Source: Sthenelais limicola (Eukaryota; Annelida; Polychaeta; Phyllodocida; Sigalionidae). Taken from it: DNA of 64,000 nucleotides. The notes beneath the pieces are model-generated. The model made no database searches. It was not told the DNA's origin and saw only the letters and a list, made by a program, of their open reading frames with translations. This document shows, one piece after another, positions 30,977 through 42,097 of the stretch; within the stretch, counting starts at the first letter, position 1, and every line of letters begins with the position of its first letter. A program made the translations under genes and the position numbers. The stretch lies in the NCBI GenBank assembly GCA_942159475.1, contig OW804094.1, positions 9,617,555 to 9,681,554 of the forward strand. Reading direction: 5' to 3'.

Positions 30977-32088
30977 TAGGGGAATGTGCATAGCCACCAA
31001 ACTATAAACAAATCGATCCATGTTCAGTATTAGATATAACGTTACATTATTATTCCTTGAATGTAAATTGCCATTTGACATGATAACACAATGTAAAATC
31101 ATGCTGCTTTGACATCAGTTATTTTACCATTAATCGATCAAGATTTTTTTAGTAACAATAGTTGCACTGTAATAGACATGCAGTGTGAGTGGCATATGCA
31201 AATTCCCTATTCCTGGTAATTGACGTCCCTCACCCGGCCCCCTCCCACTACCATAGAAAACATAACGATTAACGTTCATGTCAGTGGTGTGTGTGTGGGG
31301 AGGGGGGAGGGGGGAGGGGTAGGGGGGGTGTAGGTATACCCTAGGCCTATCTATTTTCATAGGGGCTATCATATAATGAAAATTGTATTATGTTATACAA
31401 GACTCCCTGAAATCATAAACAGGTAAAGTTTTCTGCGTTTTGACACAAAAAGGGGGATAAAATGGGTATCATGTTAAGCAAGACTCCTTGAAATCATAAA
31501 AAGGGTTCTTTTTTAGCATCAGATTTTCCGCGTTTTGCCACAAAAAGGGGGGGGTTAAAATGCCTTGAAAATTCGCGGAAAGGGGGTACTTTCCAAAGGC
31601 TGAAACAGAAGAGCATACACTTTTGACCTCTGTGTGTGTGAGTGAGGGGGGGGGGGATATATAGGCCCTATGCTCCAATCTGTCATGATGGAATTGATGA
31701 AGTCTGGGTAATATCAATTAAGCAACTTTCAGTGAAGGGTCATTGCAAAATGGCAGTCATATTTCTTTGGTGTTTATGCTACTTTCAAAGTCCATATTGC
31801 AAACAGATTTATCATGGAATTTGCATGGAAGATACAGTATTATCTTTTCTATATCTTCAAATATCATGCAACATGTCTACCCATTACGATCATTCCCACA
31901 TTTTAATTATACCTTAATTTAAACAGGAATGATGGTATGATCAGGCTATTGGGAATGAAAGGATATGGTATGGGTTTAAACAACATAAGAAAATAAAATG
32001 GATAATTCCCTGTAACCCAATGGGCATTGCAATCAATGTTATAGGCTATTATATATACATGTACATGTGACTACAGTCTACCGATGCC
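30977..32088. other. Gene-free stretch with a short tandem duplication
   Basis: 31393-31460 and 31472-31556 are imperfect copies of one block ('caagactcc', 'gaaatcataaa', 'ttttg.cacaaaaaggggg'). G-runs lie at 31300-31330 and 31646. The frames here have no domains. Confidence 0.45.
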
Positions 32089-32290
32089 GTTCTGAAGTGC
32101 GCTTAGCGCAGTAAGATAGCGCTGTTTTGGCGCGCGAAATGTCTCACTGTTGTTTGCATGTTATATTGCAGAGCGACGCTATATATAGTGGCCGCACTGT
32201 GTCCCAAACGGGTAGCCAGGCAAGGTGTGACAGCGCTGCGAGAGCGTATGTCGCGGTCTGAGTGTTAAATCGCACTGAAAGCACTGTTTA
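32089..32290. other. CpG-rich block
   Basis: It contains 'gcgcttagcgc', 'ggcgcgcgaaatg' and many CG dinucleotides in AT-rich surroundings, with 'ggcgcgcgaaatg' echoing 'gagcgcgaaatg' in the hairpin cluster near 19130. It may be a related mobile fragment or an unmethylated regulatory patch. Confidence 0.35.
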
Positions 32291-32518
32291 GGTGTAACAT
32301 ATCGCAGTAGGTGTGTGCATTGGGTTATAACTTTGTGTTTTCAAGGTTAGCCTAAGGATTACTGTACAGGTAAATTGTCCACCCAGAAAAATTCTAAACC
32401 TTTTTCAAAGATAAAATATCTAGAAATACATGTCCTTCATGTAGACCATCGTTGGAATCGGCTTTGTTTTGTCCCCAGTCTGAAACGATATAAACGAGAA
32501 ATAGGAAAAATAAAAAAT

Positions 32519-32718
32519 ATCCAAGGCTTTTCTTTTTGGAATATCCAATACCTTTTTGTCAACTTTCTTTTCCTTTTTGCCAATGTCCTTTTCCTTTTCG
32601 GATTATCATTTTCCTTTTAGGAATATACTTTTCCTTTTTGAAATATCCTTTTCTTTTTGGGATATCCTTTTCCTTTTCCGAATATCAACTCCTTTTCCAA
32701 ATATCCACTCCTTTTCAC
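32519..32718. repeat. Minisatellite of CTTTTTGGAATATC-type units
   Basis: About nine degenerate units of 18-22 bp combining 'ccttttcctttt' and 'ggaatatc'. The inverse ('gatatttgaaaaaga') appears in short form near 42760. Confidence 0.75.
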
Positions 32719-32755
32719 CCAAATGTACCATGATGTATTCCTACCCCAACATGAC

Positions 32756-32862
32756 TGGGAGGGAGAGGGAGGGTCGGAGGGAGAGGGAGGGTGAGGGGGG
32801 GAGGGGGGGGGGAGCGGGAGGGGAGAGGGAGGGAGGGAGAAAGAGAAAGGAAGAGAAGATGT
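32756..32862. repeat. Purine-rich GGGAGAGGGAGG tract
   Basis: About 100 bp of almost pure A/G on the plus strand. Such tracts can form triplex or quadruplex structures (known behaviour); no function is shown. Confidence 0.85.
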
Positions 32863-32966
32863 ATTGGAGGTGTTATGTAACACTGCTACACTACAAAGAT
32901 AGCTGGTGGGCCTACCCTCAGGGCTAGTGGATAATGTTATGTAACACTGAGCTACTACTCATTCGT

Positions 32967-33201
32967 GGGTTAGATCTTCAGAAAATGTACAATTCACCTT
33001 CACCAATCCTCTCCAATAACCCAAATTTCAGACCAAAATAAAGTTCAAAATACAGTTCAACCTAACCAAACAGATTGCTAGAATCAATGTAATGCCAAAT
33101 GTACAGGAATTTACATAATATTGACCAAATTGCAGCCTAATTTAGCAGAATATACTAAGTGTGTACAGCTGCCAATTGTACATTTTCTGAAAATCTGACC
33201 C
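32967..33201 (-). repeat. Family B element, minus orientation, full length
   Basis: It spans GGGTTAGATCTTCAG to GAAAATCTGACCC. The interior is well conserved ('aataacccaaatttcag', 'gcagcctaatttagcag'). Confidence 0.85.
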
Positions 33202-33595
33202 ATGTCTGCTTTTGTATGGGTAGAAAAGGAGTGTACCAGGGAGGAAATCGATTGGAAAAGAAGACCAAATCTTGACATAGGTATCAGAGGAGCCAGACAT
33301 GGCTTTTCATGTAGGGGAAATAGGACATACCATAGGAGACATAGGAAAAAGGTGCAGTGACATACTTTTCTGTGGTGATTATCTAAGGGAAATAGTGGAA
33401 AAGGAAGCTGACATGGACAAATCGCCACAGACATGGAACTTTTTTATCTGGAAATAGTCAAATCTGCCCGAAAATAGGAAGTTAGCAGTTGGAAAAGAAT
33501 TTGTAATATGAGAAATAGCTTGTACCACAAAGGAAAAGTCTGTACGGATTTCATCATTAGTACATATGTCTACTTTTGGACGCAACAGGCTTCAT
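33202..33595. other. Gene-free stretch
   Basis: A-rich with no repeat end recognised; the frames on the minus strand have no domain. Confidence 0.4.
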
Positions 33596-33668
33596 CTCAT
33601 CGGTTCAAATGTGATATTTCAAAATCCATTTCTTTCGATTTGTGACTCAGTTTCCTAATCACATTTGC
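33596..33668 (-). repeat. Family A end fragment
   Basis: 'tcatcggttcaaatgtgat' joined to 'tttgtgactcagtttcc' and AATCACA. Only the terminal ~70 bp remain. Confidence 0.55.
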
Positions 33669-33794
33669 ATGTCGACGGAATCTGAGTGTTCATTGAAAAG
33701 CCTCCAGAAATGCATTCAAAATGCAATATTAATCCTACACAAAACCGCTGAAATTTAAACCGTAGAGGAACATCTATTGATGGAAAAACTAATG

Positions 33795-34141
33795 TGTGAT
33801 GTGTTTCAGGAAAATGAGTCACAAGTCGCAAAAATAGTAGTGTTTCTATATCATCAGTTTGACACTATTTTTGAAAAAAAAAGTTATTGATATTTTTGAG
33901 TATATACTTACTAATAAAGTACCTAAATATACTCTATAGTATGACCTTAGAAATGAATAGATATATTTAATACATTGCCTTGAAATTTCGTACATGTATT
34001 AATACTTTCAGGAAAATGAGTCACAAGCCAGAATTAAGCACCCCAATAATTAGAATATTCCAACAAAGATATCTTATAAATAAATCACTTAAAAAATATC
34101 CATTTTGCGACTTATGACTCATTTTCCCGAAACACATCACA
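33795..34141 (+). repeat. Family A element with rearranged centre
   Basis: Both ends are intact (TGTGATGTGTTTCAGG and GAAACACATCACA). Near 34008 an extra copy of the left-end motif ('caggaaaatgagtcacaag') is embedded in the right half, as if templates had switched. Confidence 0.8.
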
Positions 34142-34407
34142 TTTATGAGCAGCAGGAAGGTGTGAACTGCGTCTGTTTCTTCTAGACCACTCACCAACCA
34201 CAATCTCAAAATACTGATTTGAAAAAGATTGATGTTAAAAGGTGAATTCTTGAGGGAATTGGCTGGAAAATTCATTGACAATTCTCACGGGAATTCCCCT
34301 GATAGTTCTGAGAAAATGAAAAACTAGAAAATCAATAGAAGAGGAAATGCAAGGAAATAAATTTGTCTCTTAAAGTTGCACTCTCAGTTAACGTCGGTCA
34401 AAAACTA
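34142..34407. repeat. Family J fragment, inverted
   Basis: 34330-34400 is inverted relative to 43905-43975 ('aaagttgcactctcagttaa' against 'ttaactgagagtgcaacttt'). Confidence 0.5.
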
Positions 34408-34560
34408 AATATTAGGGAGATTTAGCAACCACAACGCACCAACACAACACTAACGCACCCACTAACTATTAGTATGTTACTACCACTGTGGGGATATCTC
34501 GAGAGGTGCTAGGCCGAGGGCATCTGCATTGCAGGCCTCTCGGGATATCCCCACAACGGC
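34408..34560. repeat. Family I element with hairpin end
   Basis: It runs from 'gagatttagcaaccacaa' to 'gggatatccccacaacgg'. 'tggggatatctcgagagg' (about 34484) is inverted at 'cctctcgggatatcccca' (about 34534). An inverted relative lies at 57944-58071. Confidence 0.6.
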
Positions 34561-34561
34561 A

Positions 34562-34690
34562 TTGCATTGATTCTAGCAATCTGTTTGGTTATGTTGAACT
34601 ATATTTTGAACATAACTTTTATCTTAAATGTGGGTTATTTGAGAGGATTGGTGAAGGTGAATTGTACATTTTTTGATGATCTGATATATG
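34562..34690 (+). repeat. Family B fragment (right half)
   Basis: It begins at 'gcattgattctagcaatctg' and reaches 'gaattgtacattttttg', then diverges before the terminal GACCC. Confidence 0.7.
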
Positions 34691-34845
34691 TTGATGTAAG
34701 GCACAGTAACAGGAGGAAAGGCAGGCTAATTGAATCTCTCTCTCTCACTTTTCACTGCATTGGTCAGTTTTCAGAAGATGTACAAACTGTAATATCATCT
34801 ACTTAACTTATACCACAGTAATAAGTACGCCATCACGACATGCAG

Positions 34846-35432
34846 CATTAAGCAACAATCCCTCACTCACTCACGACATGTTGTTGAATAGAAGGGTGAA
34901 ATTTCCAGGAAATGTACAATTCATATTTAGAAACCCTCCCAAATAATCAAAATTGAATGCAAAAATGACTCAAAACACAATTCAACATAATCACTTGGGT
35001 GAAATTTCCAGGAAATGTACAATTCACATTCAGAAACCCTCCCAAATAATCAAAATTGAATGCAAAAATGAGACTCAAAACACAATTCAACATAATCAAA
35101 CACATCCCTTGAATCAACTCGACACCAAATACCTGGGGATAAGCAACTGTGTGTATTGTAATCACTCACTCACTCACGACATGTTGTTGTTGAATAGAGG
35201 GGTGAAATTTCCAGAAAATGCACAAACCACTTTCAGAAACCCTCCCAAATAACTTGAATTTAATACAAAAATAAGACTCAAAACGCAATTCAACACCAAA
35301 CACATCCTTTGAATCAACTCAATACCGAATACACTCAGATATGTCCAGTATTTATCATGTTTCAGCCTAATTTAGCAGAATTTAGCAGAATTTACTAAAT
35401 GTGTAGAGCTGCCAATTCTGATGACTTGACCT
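34846..35432 (-). repeat. Tandemly rearranged family B variants
   Basis: Three minus-orientation B starts of the variant GGGTGAAATTTCCAG lie at 34899, 34996 and 35200; only the third reaches the far end (about 35432). The flank 'actcacgacatgttgtt' also occurs twice (34870 and 35176), so a block of about 300 bp was duplicated together with its flank. Confidence 0.75.
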
Positions 35433-35537
35433 AGAGAGGATAAGCAACTGTGAGTATTGTTGATTCGACAATACGATGGTAAATATTTACCCATTTCTGT
35501 GTTAACTGTTAATATGTACTCCTATGTATGGGGTAAT

Positions 35538-35592
35538 AGGGGATTCGCATAGCCGCCATTTTGAATCTTGTTTCACATGGAGACGTATACCA
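35538..35592 (+). repeat. Family C left-end fragment
   Basis: AGGGGATTCGCATAGCC through 'ttgaatcttg', then lost. Confidence 0.65.
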
Positions 35593-35639
35593 GTGCAGTG
35601 TCTGTGTTGAGGCTACATCTCAGACATACACATTCATAA

Positions 35640-35888
35640 CATTTTTTTTTTTTAAATATTTTTATTGGCCACAAATATGTTAAACAATCATTAGTAAATT
35701 ACGCATGACCATAATATGGTGCTTTTCGTGCATTGCCAGATCCAAAATCAACATCATAATTCAAATACAAATAATCAATTGAGCAGAATGGTATCAATAT
35801 CAAAATAATTCAGACATCTCAAACTTTGTCGTTCAACACTAATATACATACGCTAGCTATTTCTATATGAATGATAGGGTTTGGGGCT
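35640..35888 (-). repeat. Probable non-LTR retroelement tail
   Basis: A T-run followed by 'aaatatttttattggcc' reads, on the minus strand, as an A-rich 3' tail. The remaining sequence has no recognisable frame. Confidence 0.4.
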
Positions 35889-35891
35889 AAT

Positions 35892-36559
35892 AGGGGATTT
35901 GCATGGCCACATTTTGAATCTTGATTCGCATGGAGTTATTATACCTAATGGAGTTTGTAATCAATTGAGATGTTGGGTCAAATCGCACTCCGCCCCTTTC
36001 GGGTGTCATGCGATTTGACCCAACATCTTGATCGATTACAAATCACCAATCGCTTGTCAAATTGCACTCCACCCCTTTGGGGTGTCATGCGATTTGACCC
36101 AACATCTCAATCGATTACAAACCGAACAGAGTGCTATTAGGTATTTATTACATACTAAATCAACAAGAGAACTCGATTTTAATAGTATTTTACCTTGGTG
36201 TCCATCAATCTTGTGGAAATTCGGCTCAAATAGCACATAGGCGCTATTTGACTTTTCAAATAGCACCCCAGAATAGCACCTCTGAATAGCACCCCTGAGA
36301 TCACATATGTATGTAATAATGGGACTAATGGTACAGTCTAAAATCTATATGAAACATGCCATGTTCAGCATGGACTATTTATCAATTCTCTAATGTCAAT
36401 ATACATGTGTTATACATGTTTTCACTGACACTAGTTCTCATCTTTCCCATCATGCATTTGGTGTTCATAGATTATTTATACAAGCTGTGACAAGCTGTGG
36501 CAATTTTCAATAAAAATGTTGCCAAATATTTGTATGTCAGATTCAGTGAGAATCCCCTA
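35892..36559 (+). repeat. Family C element interrupted by a hairpin element
   Basis: The left part is 35892-35937 and the right part 36318-36559 (from 'aatgggactaatgg' to AATCCCCT). The right end lacks the last ~45 bp block seen in the copy at 39537. Ends are flanked by AT. Confidence 0.75.
35938..36317. repeat. Nested hairpin element inside family C
   Basis: 35952-36040 folds back on itself: 'tttgtaatcaattgagatg' and 'ttgggtcaaatcgcactcc' are mirrored after a short loop. A third arm copy follows to 36123. A second motif, 'caaatagcacc', repeats near 36225-36295. The arms are 40 bp or longer and nearly perfect. Confidence 0.75.
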
Positions 36560-36718
36560 TTGTTTTGGCTGTACTGAACGTTCTACCTAATCGCAATCAT
36601 TTTCCAAGAAACAGAAATTGTAAACACATTATTCAGAATACTTGTTATTGTACAAAAGTTGTTTGTTTTGGAGCACGTTCATGAAAAGAGGGCTTCGAAT
36701 TCAGACTTTGTTAATGAA

Positions 36719-37005
36719 ATGTGATGTGTTTTAGCAAAATAAGTCACAAGTCCCAAACAATGGATTTTGAGATATCAGTATATTAGAAACGATGAAATCA
36801 AGGCGATTCCAATGCTATAAATATATGTACCAAATCTCAAGACAGTGCATTAAAAATATCCTCGTGTTTCGAAGGGCATCCAATCGAGTACTTTACTAGT
36901 AATTGCCCACCCAGAAATATTGCAAAATATTTTTCAAAAATAAATATATCAAATATAAAACATAGAAACACTATGAGATTCCAATGATGGTAAACATTAG
37001 TAACC
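36719..37005. repeat. Family A chimera
   Basis: It starts as a plus-orientation A (TGTGATGTGTTTTAGC to 'gcgattccaatg') and then switches to minus-orientation A sequence ('aaatatatgtaccaa' to 'gatggtaaacattag'). Confidence 0.7.
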
Positions 37006-37080
37006 CTGGAACCCTGGAAGAACTTCATTTGACAGATTGCCACTACAAATTATATTGTTATCTCTTATTCCTTAACTTAA

Positions 37081-38169
37081 AGGCAAACGCTACTATTCAC
37101 TGCCATATACCAAATATACGGGCATTTTACGTACTATTGCTTTAGCACTGCAGTCTATGAGGAAACGGCCCATTTTTTCATGTTTTATAGTATAAAACAA
37201 ACAATGAATGGCTACTCCTACTGTCCCAAAACTTTCTACACATATAGTGCAGGTTATATACTACATATTAAAAGGAAAAAAAACATATGTCATCGAGTTA
37301 GATTTTTTTTTATAGCTGTCTGAAATAGACATGTTTGGGGAACTGAGCTACCTGTGGGTACCCTCAGTTGTACCCATTTAGTATGCAAGTCTATTGGGAA
37401 GTGCTGCATTTTTCTTTCACGGTTTTGGGAATAAAACAAAAATGAAAACTCCTAATGTCCCAAAATTTTCTACACATAGTGCAGGTAATATTCTACACAT
37501 ATATAGGGAAAAAAATGTATGTCATCACGCTAAAAAAATAATTGTAGCTGTTTGAAATAGACATGTTTAGTAAACATAGAACACATTGAAACAGCAGATT
37601 TTATGGTTGTCATGCCATGTTTCAAAGCCCCATAATTCAGAAACTAGCACGGTGACCCATTATTTTTTTTTCAGTTTTATGAACACACATACTTCAAGAA
37701 CCATATACTAAAGAATCAGAAAAATGACATTTAATTTCAATGAGAGAGAAAAAAAATGTTTTTATTAAATTAGTGAAAAAAAGTGGGTTTTTTCGAGTTT
37801 TTAATTTAAAATTTGCATTTCATATTTTTTGTTTTCAGAATAAAAATAACCATGCATTCTATAAAAAAGAGGCATAGAATTATTGGCAAAATAATACTCT
37901 CTCTAAAACTGTTAACCTTACTTAAATTGAGGGAATATAAATAGCAAATATGAACTATGAAGTCGAGGTACTCCAAAATGAGCCCCCCTTTTGATCCTCA
38001 TTGGTTCTTTTGAGATACCAACTTTTGAAGAACTCTAATTAAAAATTGAGCACGGTGACCCATTGATTTTTTTCCATCTTTATGACCAGAAACACTTCAA
38101 GAATCAAATTTCAAAGTTTCAGAAAAATGACATTTATTTTCATTTTCCACTAGATAGTAGCGTTTGCCT
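37081..38169. mobile_element. TTAA-flanked non-autonomous DNA transposon, 1089 bp
   Basis: Terminal inverted repeats AGGCAAACGCTACTA and TAGTAGCGTTTGCCT, bounded on both sides by TTAA (37077-37080 and 38170-38173). A TTAA target points to a Kolobok- or piggyBac-type transposase supplied elsewhere; the AGG start favours Kolobok (inference). There is no coding frame. Inside, two blocks are duplicated: 'ttctacacatatagtgcagg' (37234 and 37468) and 'gcacggtgacccatt' (37650 and 38049). Confidence 0.8.
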
Positions 38170-38219
38170 TTAAATTTCATGATTACCATTAGCAGAATCA
38201 ACTCATTGTATGTTCGATG

Positions 38220-38650
38220 TAAACTGTCATTAAATATGTCATGCCTTCAACAATATAATAAAGTCATTTTTAAACAAAAGAAACAGAATCAACTTACCTT
38301 GTAAAATAACCGTACTTTTTTGTTACCATTTTTTTTTCAAGATTTTATTTCCACTGGGTACAACACCTCCCAGGGTGGTAGGATGTTCTGGCGGAACCCT
38401 GCTTTAACAAAAACATAATGACATATTCTTCGTATTGCAGATTGGAAACATAATTAAATTGTAATAAAGGATAGTAAGACCCACATTATGTTAGTATTAT
38501 GATATACGCATTTAGGAATATCCATTGATGAAAATAGACTAGTGAAGCAGTTGTTTTCCTATCTCTTTAGTATATAAAACAAAGAAAAGCTTTTACAAAA
38601 TATGTTTATCCTCACTGGGTTTGGCATAATACCAGCAGTAATACATTGCA
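38220..38650 (-). repeat. Family F copy, interrupted
   Basis: It is inverted relative to 41625-41860 ('aatatgtcatgccttcaaca', 'gaatatccattgatgaaaat', 'ctcactgggtttggcata'). A ~170 bp block starting at a T-run (38332) with 'ttttatttccactgggta' interrupts it and looks like a retroelement tail. Confidence 0.65.
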
Positions 38651-38792
38651 TCAGACTAGATATAAGGCTTCCATGTCTGTCCCATGAGGCAGTTATTGGC
38701 CCGTTGACATGTCAAGTCTGACAGAACCAAGGAACGATGCCACGATTGCATGTCTGGGGAAAGAAACAGATTAGTATATGTGGCGTTTATTG

Positions 38793-39006
38793 GTCAGCTC
38801 TTCAGAAAATGTATAATTGGCAGCTCTACACATTTAGTAAATTCTGCTAAATTGAACTGAAATTTGGTCAATACTAGGTATATCTGAGTATATTTGATAT
38901 TGCCTTGATTCAAACTATCTCTTTGATTATGTTCAACTGAATTTTGAACCTGATTCATGTCTTGAACTTGGGTTATTTGAGAGGATTGGTGAAGGTGATT
39001 TAAGAT
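38793..39006 (+). repeat. Family B element, right end lost
   Basis: GGTCAGCTCTTCAGAAA through 'gaggattggtgaaggtga', ending 20 bp short of the terminal repeat. Confidence 0.75.
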
Positions 39007-39050
39007 TTCACCCTTATATATGAAGACAGGTGATGTAATATATATATGTG

Positions 39051-39280
39051 TCAGATTTTCAGAAATGCACAATTGGCAGCTCTACACATTTAGATTCTGC
39101 TAAATTAGGCTGAAAAATGATGAATACCGTGTATATCAGAGTATATTTGGTATCGTGTTGATTTAAAGTATCAGTTCTGTTATGTTAAACTGCATTTTGA
39201 AGCTCATTTCTGCCTTAAATATGGGTTATTTGAGAGGATTGGTGAAGGCCAATTGTACATTTTCTGAAAATCTGACCCAT
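39051..39280 (+). repeat. Family B element
   Basis: GTGTCAGATTTTCAG to GAAAATCTGACCC, with an internal 'gcattttgaagctcattt' subfamily marker shared with the copies at 53915, 57252 and 62581. Confidence 0.85.
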
Positions 39281-39536
39281 ATGGTGTTTAAAAATGAGAT
39301 AATGAAATAAATAACATAGCCGTCAACGATGGGAACAACAGGTTACAGAATAACATCAGTATTAGAATCCACCTGTTGTTATTGTAGATTATTTGCAGTT
39401 GAATCTAGTTGAGATTGAAATGCCACACACATAGTCTCGTATTTATTTTTATTTAGAATTTTAAACAGCCAATCTGCTGTAAAAGGACGATTGAATCATA
39501 GACAGGTATGCACAATGTACAATGAATGGGGTCAAT
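39281..39536. other. Gene-free AT-rich stretch
   Basis: No repeat end or coding frame supported. Confidence 0.4.
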
Positions 39537-39885
39537 AGGGGATTTGCATAGCCGCCATTTTGAATCTTGATTCGCGTGGAATTATGGGACTAATGGTACT
39601 GTATAAAATCGATAGAAAACATGCCATGTTCAGCATTGACTATGTATTAATTCTATATAATAATGTCAATATCCATGTATCATACATGTTTCCATAACAC
39701 AAGTCCCCATCTTTCCCATGATACATTTGGTTTTCGTAGATCATTCATTGAACCTGTGATATTGGTGAAAATATTCTTGCAAATTTCGATAAAAATATTC
39801 CCCAAAACTTGGGTGTCAGATTTCAACAGAATCCATCCCAGGATGCATTGCCACAGGCATGCGCAGTGGCACATGCAAATCCCCT
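39537..39885 (+). repeat. Family C element, complete
   Basis: AGGGGATTTGCATAGCC to ATGCAAATCCCCT, flanked by AT at 39535-39536 and 39886-39887. This is the reference full-length copy (349 bp). Confidence 0.85.
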
Positions 39886-40490
39886 ATTACATATACATTT
39901 ACAGAGGTCAATCTCCTGCGCTCACCGGCAGTACAAAATTAAAATAATGATAAACAAATTTATATCAAAATGCTGCTCAATATTTGTATGACAGGTTTAA
40001 ACCTGGCATGCACTATTTTTTTTTCACATTTCTTTATTCAGGAAGCATAGTTGGCTTATGCCAAGCAATACAATGTTGTGACTAGGGCACACCCTGAATG
40101 TATTGAATTTCGGTGTAAATAGTATTGTTGCTGGGTGGCATGTTATGAGAAGATACTAACGAACAGAACTACATCATTATTAAATGATGGTAAAATGAGA
40201 TGAGATATGATGAGATGAGATGATATTTAAGATAAAGTTATAGAAAAAGATGGTAACAAAATTAATATCAATGGAGTACATCAGTCAAGCCGCTAGTCGC
40301 AGCTTCAACAACATAATTGTTGTTAATAAATTCTTTATCTGTGGGATAAATGTGTATATTAGATCCTATTCAATACTATTGCTGACATGAATCTCCCCTG
40401 TTGTCGGTTGCTGTCGTTTTTTTGTTTTTGCAATAACTTTTATTCCTGAAACATGACACCAAGGAACATTCAGATACATGCAGATACTTA
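39886..40490. other. Gene-free stretch with retroelement tail
   Basis: A T-run at 40017 followed by 'catttctttattcagg' looks like the inverted 3' end of a non-LTR element. A 'gatgagat' microsatellite lies at 40197-40228. Confidence 0.4.
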
Positions 40491-40790
40491 GGGACTGTTC
40501 ATAATTAACCACTGGGTGGGGGAAAATTTGTGAAAAGTTTTTGTGCAAAATTGTATGACCCCCCACCCCACCTTAAGGTCTTTCCCCCTCAAATGTCTTG
40601 GTCCCCCCTTCAAAGTTAGTGTAAAGTTTCATGACCCCACCTACAGCATTGTAGTTCTGAGTCTGTGCAAAAAAGATGCCCCCCCCAGCCCCCACACTCA
40701 CACACACACTTCGGAGTCGGTGCAAAAAAAGTGCCCCCCCCCCTGAAAATTCACCCTCCCCCCCCTCCCCCACTGGTTAAAAATGAACAG
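40491..40790. repeat. Family D element
   Basis: It starts GGGACTGTTCATAATTAACCACT and ends with the inverse AAAATGAACAG. The interior alternates C-runs with 'tgtgcaaaa' units. The flank 'cctgaaacatgacaccaagg' before it recurs right after it (40795), so flank and element were duplicated together. Confidence 0.75.
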
Positions 40791-40854
40791 TTTATTACTG
40801 AAACATGACAGCAAGGAACATACAGATACTTAGATACTTAAATTTCTTAAATTT

Positions 40855-41080
40855 CTCTTCCCCCCTCCCCCCTCCCACCTCCTTTGAAAGTTTGTGCAAA
40901 ATTGCATGACCCCCCCCCCCTACTATATGATTCATTGTAGTTCTGATTTTTGTGCAAAAAAAATGCCCCCCCCCCCCACACACACACACTCACACACACC
41001 ACTTTTAGAGTGCGCAAAAAAGGTGCCCCCCCCTCTGAAAATCGCCCCCCCCCCCCCCGTGGTTAATCATGAACAGTCCC
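40855..41080. repeat. Family D element, left end truncated
   Basis: C-runs with 'gtttgtgcaaaattgcatga' and the right end GTGGTTAATCATGAACAGTCC. Confidence 0.75.
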
Positions 41081-41251
41081 CTATATGGAAGATGTATCAT
41101 TATGTCAGCGTAACATATGTCCCTCATCTATAGAACCCTAATAACAGCAGAAATATTGTTTATGAAGGAAGTAGAGACGACGTGTCATTGGTCACGCAAC
41201 ACTGTAGCGTTTAGTTAGAGCAGAAACATCATTCTCTGTTATTAAGTACTT

Positions 41252-41486
41252 GGGTCAGATTTTCAGAAAATGTACAATTGTCAGCTGTACACATTTTGTC
41301 AATTTTGCTAAATTAGGCTGCAATTTGGCCAATACTAGGTAAATTCGAGTATATTTGGCATTGCATCGATTCTAGCAATCTGTTTGCTTAGGTTGAACTG
41401 TATTTTGAACTTCTGTTTCGTCTGAAATTTGGGTTATTTGAGAGGATTGGTGAAGCTGAATTGTACATTTTCTGAAAATCTGACCC
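41252..41486 (+). repeat. Family B element, complete
   Basis: GGGTCAGATTTTCAG to GAAAATCTGACCC, 235 bp; a good consensus-like reference copy. Confidence 0.88.
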
Positions 41487-41624
41487 ACCTATTAATTAAT
41501 AGAAGAGGAGAGGCGCCGCCATGCAGTAATTGTGGATAACACCTCGAGGTAATTAGTGGTGTTATCAAAGCAATGGTTCATAGCCTCCAAACCTCTGACA
41601 TCTGTTGTGTCCCAGAGTTTTACT

Positions 41625-41860
41625 ACTGTTTATGCCAAACCCAGTGAGCATAAACATATTTTGTAAAAGTTTTTCTTGGGTTTATATGCAAAAGAGAAAG
41701 GAAAACAACTGTTTCACTAGTCTATTTTCATTAATGGATATTCCTAAATGGTAACAAAAAGGTAAGGTTATTTTAGAAGGTTAATTGATTCTGGTTTTTT
41801 TTTGTTTAAAAAATGTCTTTATTGTTGAAGGCATGACATATTTAATAAGTCATTTGTATG
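41625..41860 (+). repeat. Family F copy, uninterrupted
   Basis: 'tatgccaaacccagtgagca' through 'tgaaggcatgacatatttaa'; inverse of 38220-38650, about 3 kb away. Confidence 0.65.
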
Positions 41861-41932
41861 ATATATGTAATATTACAGACTTTTCCTCTTTTTTTGCACA
41901 TATTACGCATAGCCCAAATACATTACTAAAGT

Positions 41933-42097
41933 GCCTGGTCCACCAAGGCGATTCTTATGTATATCAAGGCAATTGTCACAGTGGTGGACAAGGCCTTTGC
42001 GGGTAATTCTGCTGCGGGTTTTCCCGCGGTGGGGCAAGCCAGGCGGCGCAAAGCCGCGGTGGGAAAAAATGTATGGGTATTTTTTGGTGGACCAGGC
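41933..42097. repeat. Small inverted-repeat element, 165 bp
   Basis: GCCTGGTCCACCAA and its exact inverse TTGGTGGACCAGGC bound a GC-richer interior with 'gggttttcccgcggtgggg'. No other copy is in the window. Confidence 0.65.

Noticed and set aside
30548..32927. Open frames across G-, C- or T-run-rich stretches (for example 31130-31372 and 32556-32927)
   Set aside because: Low-complexity translations without domains or splice context.
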